A DNA stretch of 6,547 nt from an uncultured Angelakisella sp. (GTDB taxonomy: Bacteria > Bacillota > Clostridia > Oscillospirales > Ruminococcaceae), in NCBI GenBank assembly GCA_904420255.1, contig CAJFUT010000237.1, positions 1 through 6,547 of the forward strand, written 5' to 3'. A program made the translations under genes and the position numbers. A model generated the notes under the pieces. The model worked only from the letters and a program-made list of their open reading frames with translations. It searched no databases and was not told the origin of the DNA. This document shows, piece after piece, positions 5,143-6,547 of the stretch (the first letter of the stretch is position 1; each line of letters begins with the position of its first letter).

Positions 5143-6540
5143 ATGGAGATTTTCAACACCCTCAGCCGGAAGAAGGAGGAATTTATCCCCCTGGAGCCGG
5201 GGAAAGTAAAGATGTACGCCTGCGGCCCCACCGTCTACAACTTCATCCACATCGGCAACGCCCGGCCCATCTGCGTCTTTGACGTGCTGCGGCGGTACCT
5301 GGAGTACCGGGGCTACGACGTCACCTTCGTCCAGAATTTCACCGACATCGACGACAAGATCATCAATAAGGCCAACGAGGAGGGCTCCGATTACCTCACC
5401 GTCAGCCGCCGGTACATCGAGGAATACAAGAAGGACGCCGCCGGCCTGGGGGTCCGCCCCGCCACCATCCACCCCAAGGCCACCGAAACCATCCCGGAAA
5501 TCATCGAGCTGGTCCAGGACATTGTGGACGCCGGCTACGGCTACGTCCTGGACGGCAGCGTCTATTTCCGCTCCCGGAAATTCAGGGACTACGGCAAGCT
5601 GAGCCACCAGCCCCTGGAGGAGCTGGAGGCGGGCAGCCGGGTGGACCTTTTGGACGGCAAGGAGGACGGCCTGGATTTCGTCCTCTGGAAGGCGGCGAAG
5701 CCCGGGGAGCCCAGCTGGGATTCCCCCTGGGGGCCGGGGCGGCCCGGCTGGCACATCGAGTGCACCGCCATGATCCGCAAGCACCTGGGGGACAAGGGCA
5801 TCGATATCCACTGCGGCGGCCAGGACCTGATCTTCCCCCATCATGAGAACGAGATCGCCCAGGGGGAGTGCTGCGGCGGCCACGAGTACGCCCGGTACTG
5901 GATGCACAACGGCTTCATCAACGTGGACAGCCGGAAAATGTCCAAGAGCCTGGGGAATTTCTTCACCGTCCGGGATGTGGCGGAGAAATACGGCTACGAG
6001 CCCATCAAGTTCATGATGATCCAGGCCCATTACCGCAGCCCTATCAACTACACCGCCGAGGTCATCGAGCAGTGCAGGGCAGGGATGGAGCGGCTTTACA
6101 ACTGCCGGGACAACCTGGATTTCGCCATCGCCAACGGCCAGGAGGGCCCCGCCGACCCGGAGTTCACCGCCAGGGCGGACAGCCGCCGGGAGCAGTTCAT
6201 CCGGGCCATGGACGACGACCTGAACACCGCCGACGGCCTTGCGGCCCTCTATGAGCTGGCCCGGGACATCAACACCTATATCACCGTCCCCCGGACGAAG
6301 GAGAGCCTCGGCTACGCCGCCGGGGTGTTTGACGAGCTGGCGGACGTCCTGGGCATCCTCTACAACCGGGGCAAGGAGGAGGCGAGCCTGGACCAGGAGA
6401 TTGAGGAGCTCATCGCCCGGCGCCAACAGGCCCGCAAGGAGAAGAACTTCGCCCTGGCCGACCAGATCCGGGACGACCTGAAGGCCCGGGGCATCGTCCT
6501 GGAGGACACCCCCCAGGGGGTCAAATGGCACAGAGCCTGA
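5143..6540 (+). CDS. cysS: Cysteinyl-tRNA synthetase
   Basis: CysS activates cysteine with ATP and attaches it to tRNA-Cys in the cytoplasm. The 465-residue product has the usual family length. The class I signatures are HIGN (36-39, within FIHIGNARP) and KMSKS (265-269). The zinc site that selects cysteine is intact: C27, C207, H233 and E237, the last two within FPHHENE. The catalytic Rossmann core is followed by the helical DALR-type region (MDDDLNTADGLAAL) and a C-terminal tail with RQQARKEKNFALADQIRDDL. The frame stays open for 85 codons upstream, but that stretch is the T-box leader and terminator, so ATG 5143 is chosen. Expression should rise when uncharged tRNA-Cys accumulates. Confidence 0.97.
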   Translation: MEIFNTLSRKKEEFIPLEPGKVKMYACGPTVYNFIHIGNARPICVFDVLRRYLEYRGYDVTFVQNFTDIDDKIINKANEEGSDYLTVSRRYIEEYKKDAAGLGVRPATIHPKATETIPEIIELVQDIVDAGYGYVLDGSVYFRSRKFRDYGKLSHQPLEELEAGSRVDLLDGKEDGLDFVLWKAAKPGEPSWDSPWGPGRPGWHIECTAMIRKHLGDKGIDIHCGGQDLIFPHHENEIAQGECCGGHEYARYWMHNGFINVDSRKMSKSLGNFFTVRDVAEKYGYEPIKFMMIQAHYRSPINYTAEVIEQCRAGMERLYNCRDNLDFAIANGQEGPADPEFTARADSRREQFIRAMDDDLNTADGLAALYELARDINTYITVPRTKESLGYAAGVFDELADVLGILYNRGKEEASLDQEIEELIARRQQARKEKNFALADQIRDDLKARGIVLEDTPQGVKWHRA

Positions 6541-6547
6541 GCGCCGC
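6525..6547 (+). CDS. Possible start of the next gene (truncated by the window end)
   Basis: An ATG at 6525 opens a frame reading MAQSLSA to the end of the window, overlapping the end of cysS by 16 nt. A purine-rich AGGGGG (6515-6520) stands 4 nt before it, rather close for a ribosome site. In many Firmicutes the gene after cysS is mrnC (Mini-ribonuclease III), so that is a reasonable guess from context. Seven codons cannot identify it. Confidence 0.3.

Noticed and set aside
4726..6531. Minus-strand open frame of 601 codons opposite cysS
   Set aside because: It mirrors cysS and the T-box, has low-complexity Pro/Gly/Leu/Val composition and no recognisable domain. Long antisense frames are expected in GC-rich coding DNA.

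Overview
The window is GC-rich, tightly packed bacterial DNA. All recognised genes lie on the + strand. Gene families, strong AGGAGG-type ribosome sites, the rimO-pgsA pair and a T-box leader in front of cysS point to a Firmicute. High GC with this gene set suggests a gut clostridium of the Oscillospiraceae type (relatives of Flavonifractor or Pseudoflavonifractor); this assignment is inference.

Layout. Positions 1-180 are non-coding and carry a perfect hairpin and one copy of a repeat. An extended -10 promoter (181-209) starts a run of six close-set or overlapping genes: recX (245-886, GTG start), azlC (906-1628), azlD (1618-1923), a membrane-anchored DUF218/YdcF-like protein (1946-2749), rimO (2753-4087) and pgsA (4084-4665). 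Gaps are 3-22 nt, or overlaps of 4 and 11 nt, so one transcript is likely. It would mix recombination control (RecX), branched-chain amino acid export (AzlCD), an envelope protein, ribosomal protein S12 modification (RimO) and phospholipid synthesis (PgsA).

The 477-nt gap 4666-5142 is mostly regulatory. It holds an inverted exact 19-nt copy of the repeat seen upstream of recX, a degenerate direct copy, a long interrupted hairpin, a second extended -10 promoter (4839-4867) and a complete T-box riboswitch (about 4873-5105). The T-box can be read in detail: a foldable Stem I with a UGC (Cys) specifier, the distal CAGAGAG and CTGAAAG elements, a UGGA sequence fitting the UCCA end of tRNA-Cys, an antiterminator and a competing terminator with six Ts. 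It controls cysS (5143-6540), the complete cysteinyl-tRNA synthetase. A possible next gene begins at 6525 and leaves the window.

The genes themselves are ordinary housekeeping families. The points worth a second look are the T-box, whose reading frame falsely extends cysS by 85 codons, and the shared repeat and promoter module in the two intergenic regions. I saw no CRISPR array, transposase, phage gene, tRNA or rRNA, and no evidence for a wholly new system.
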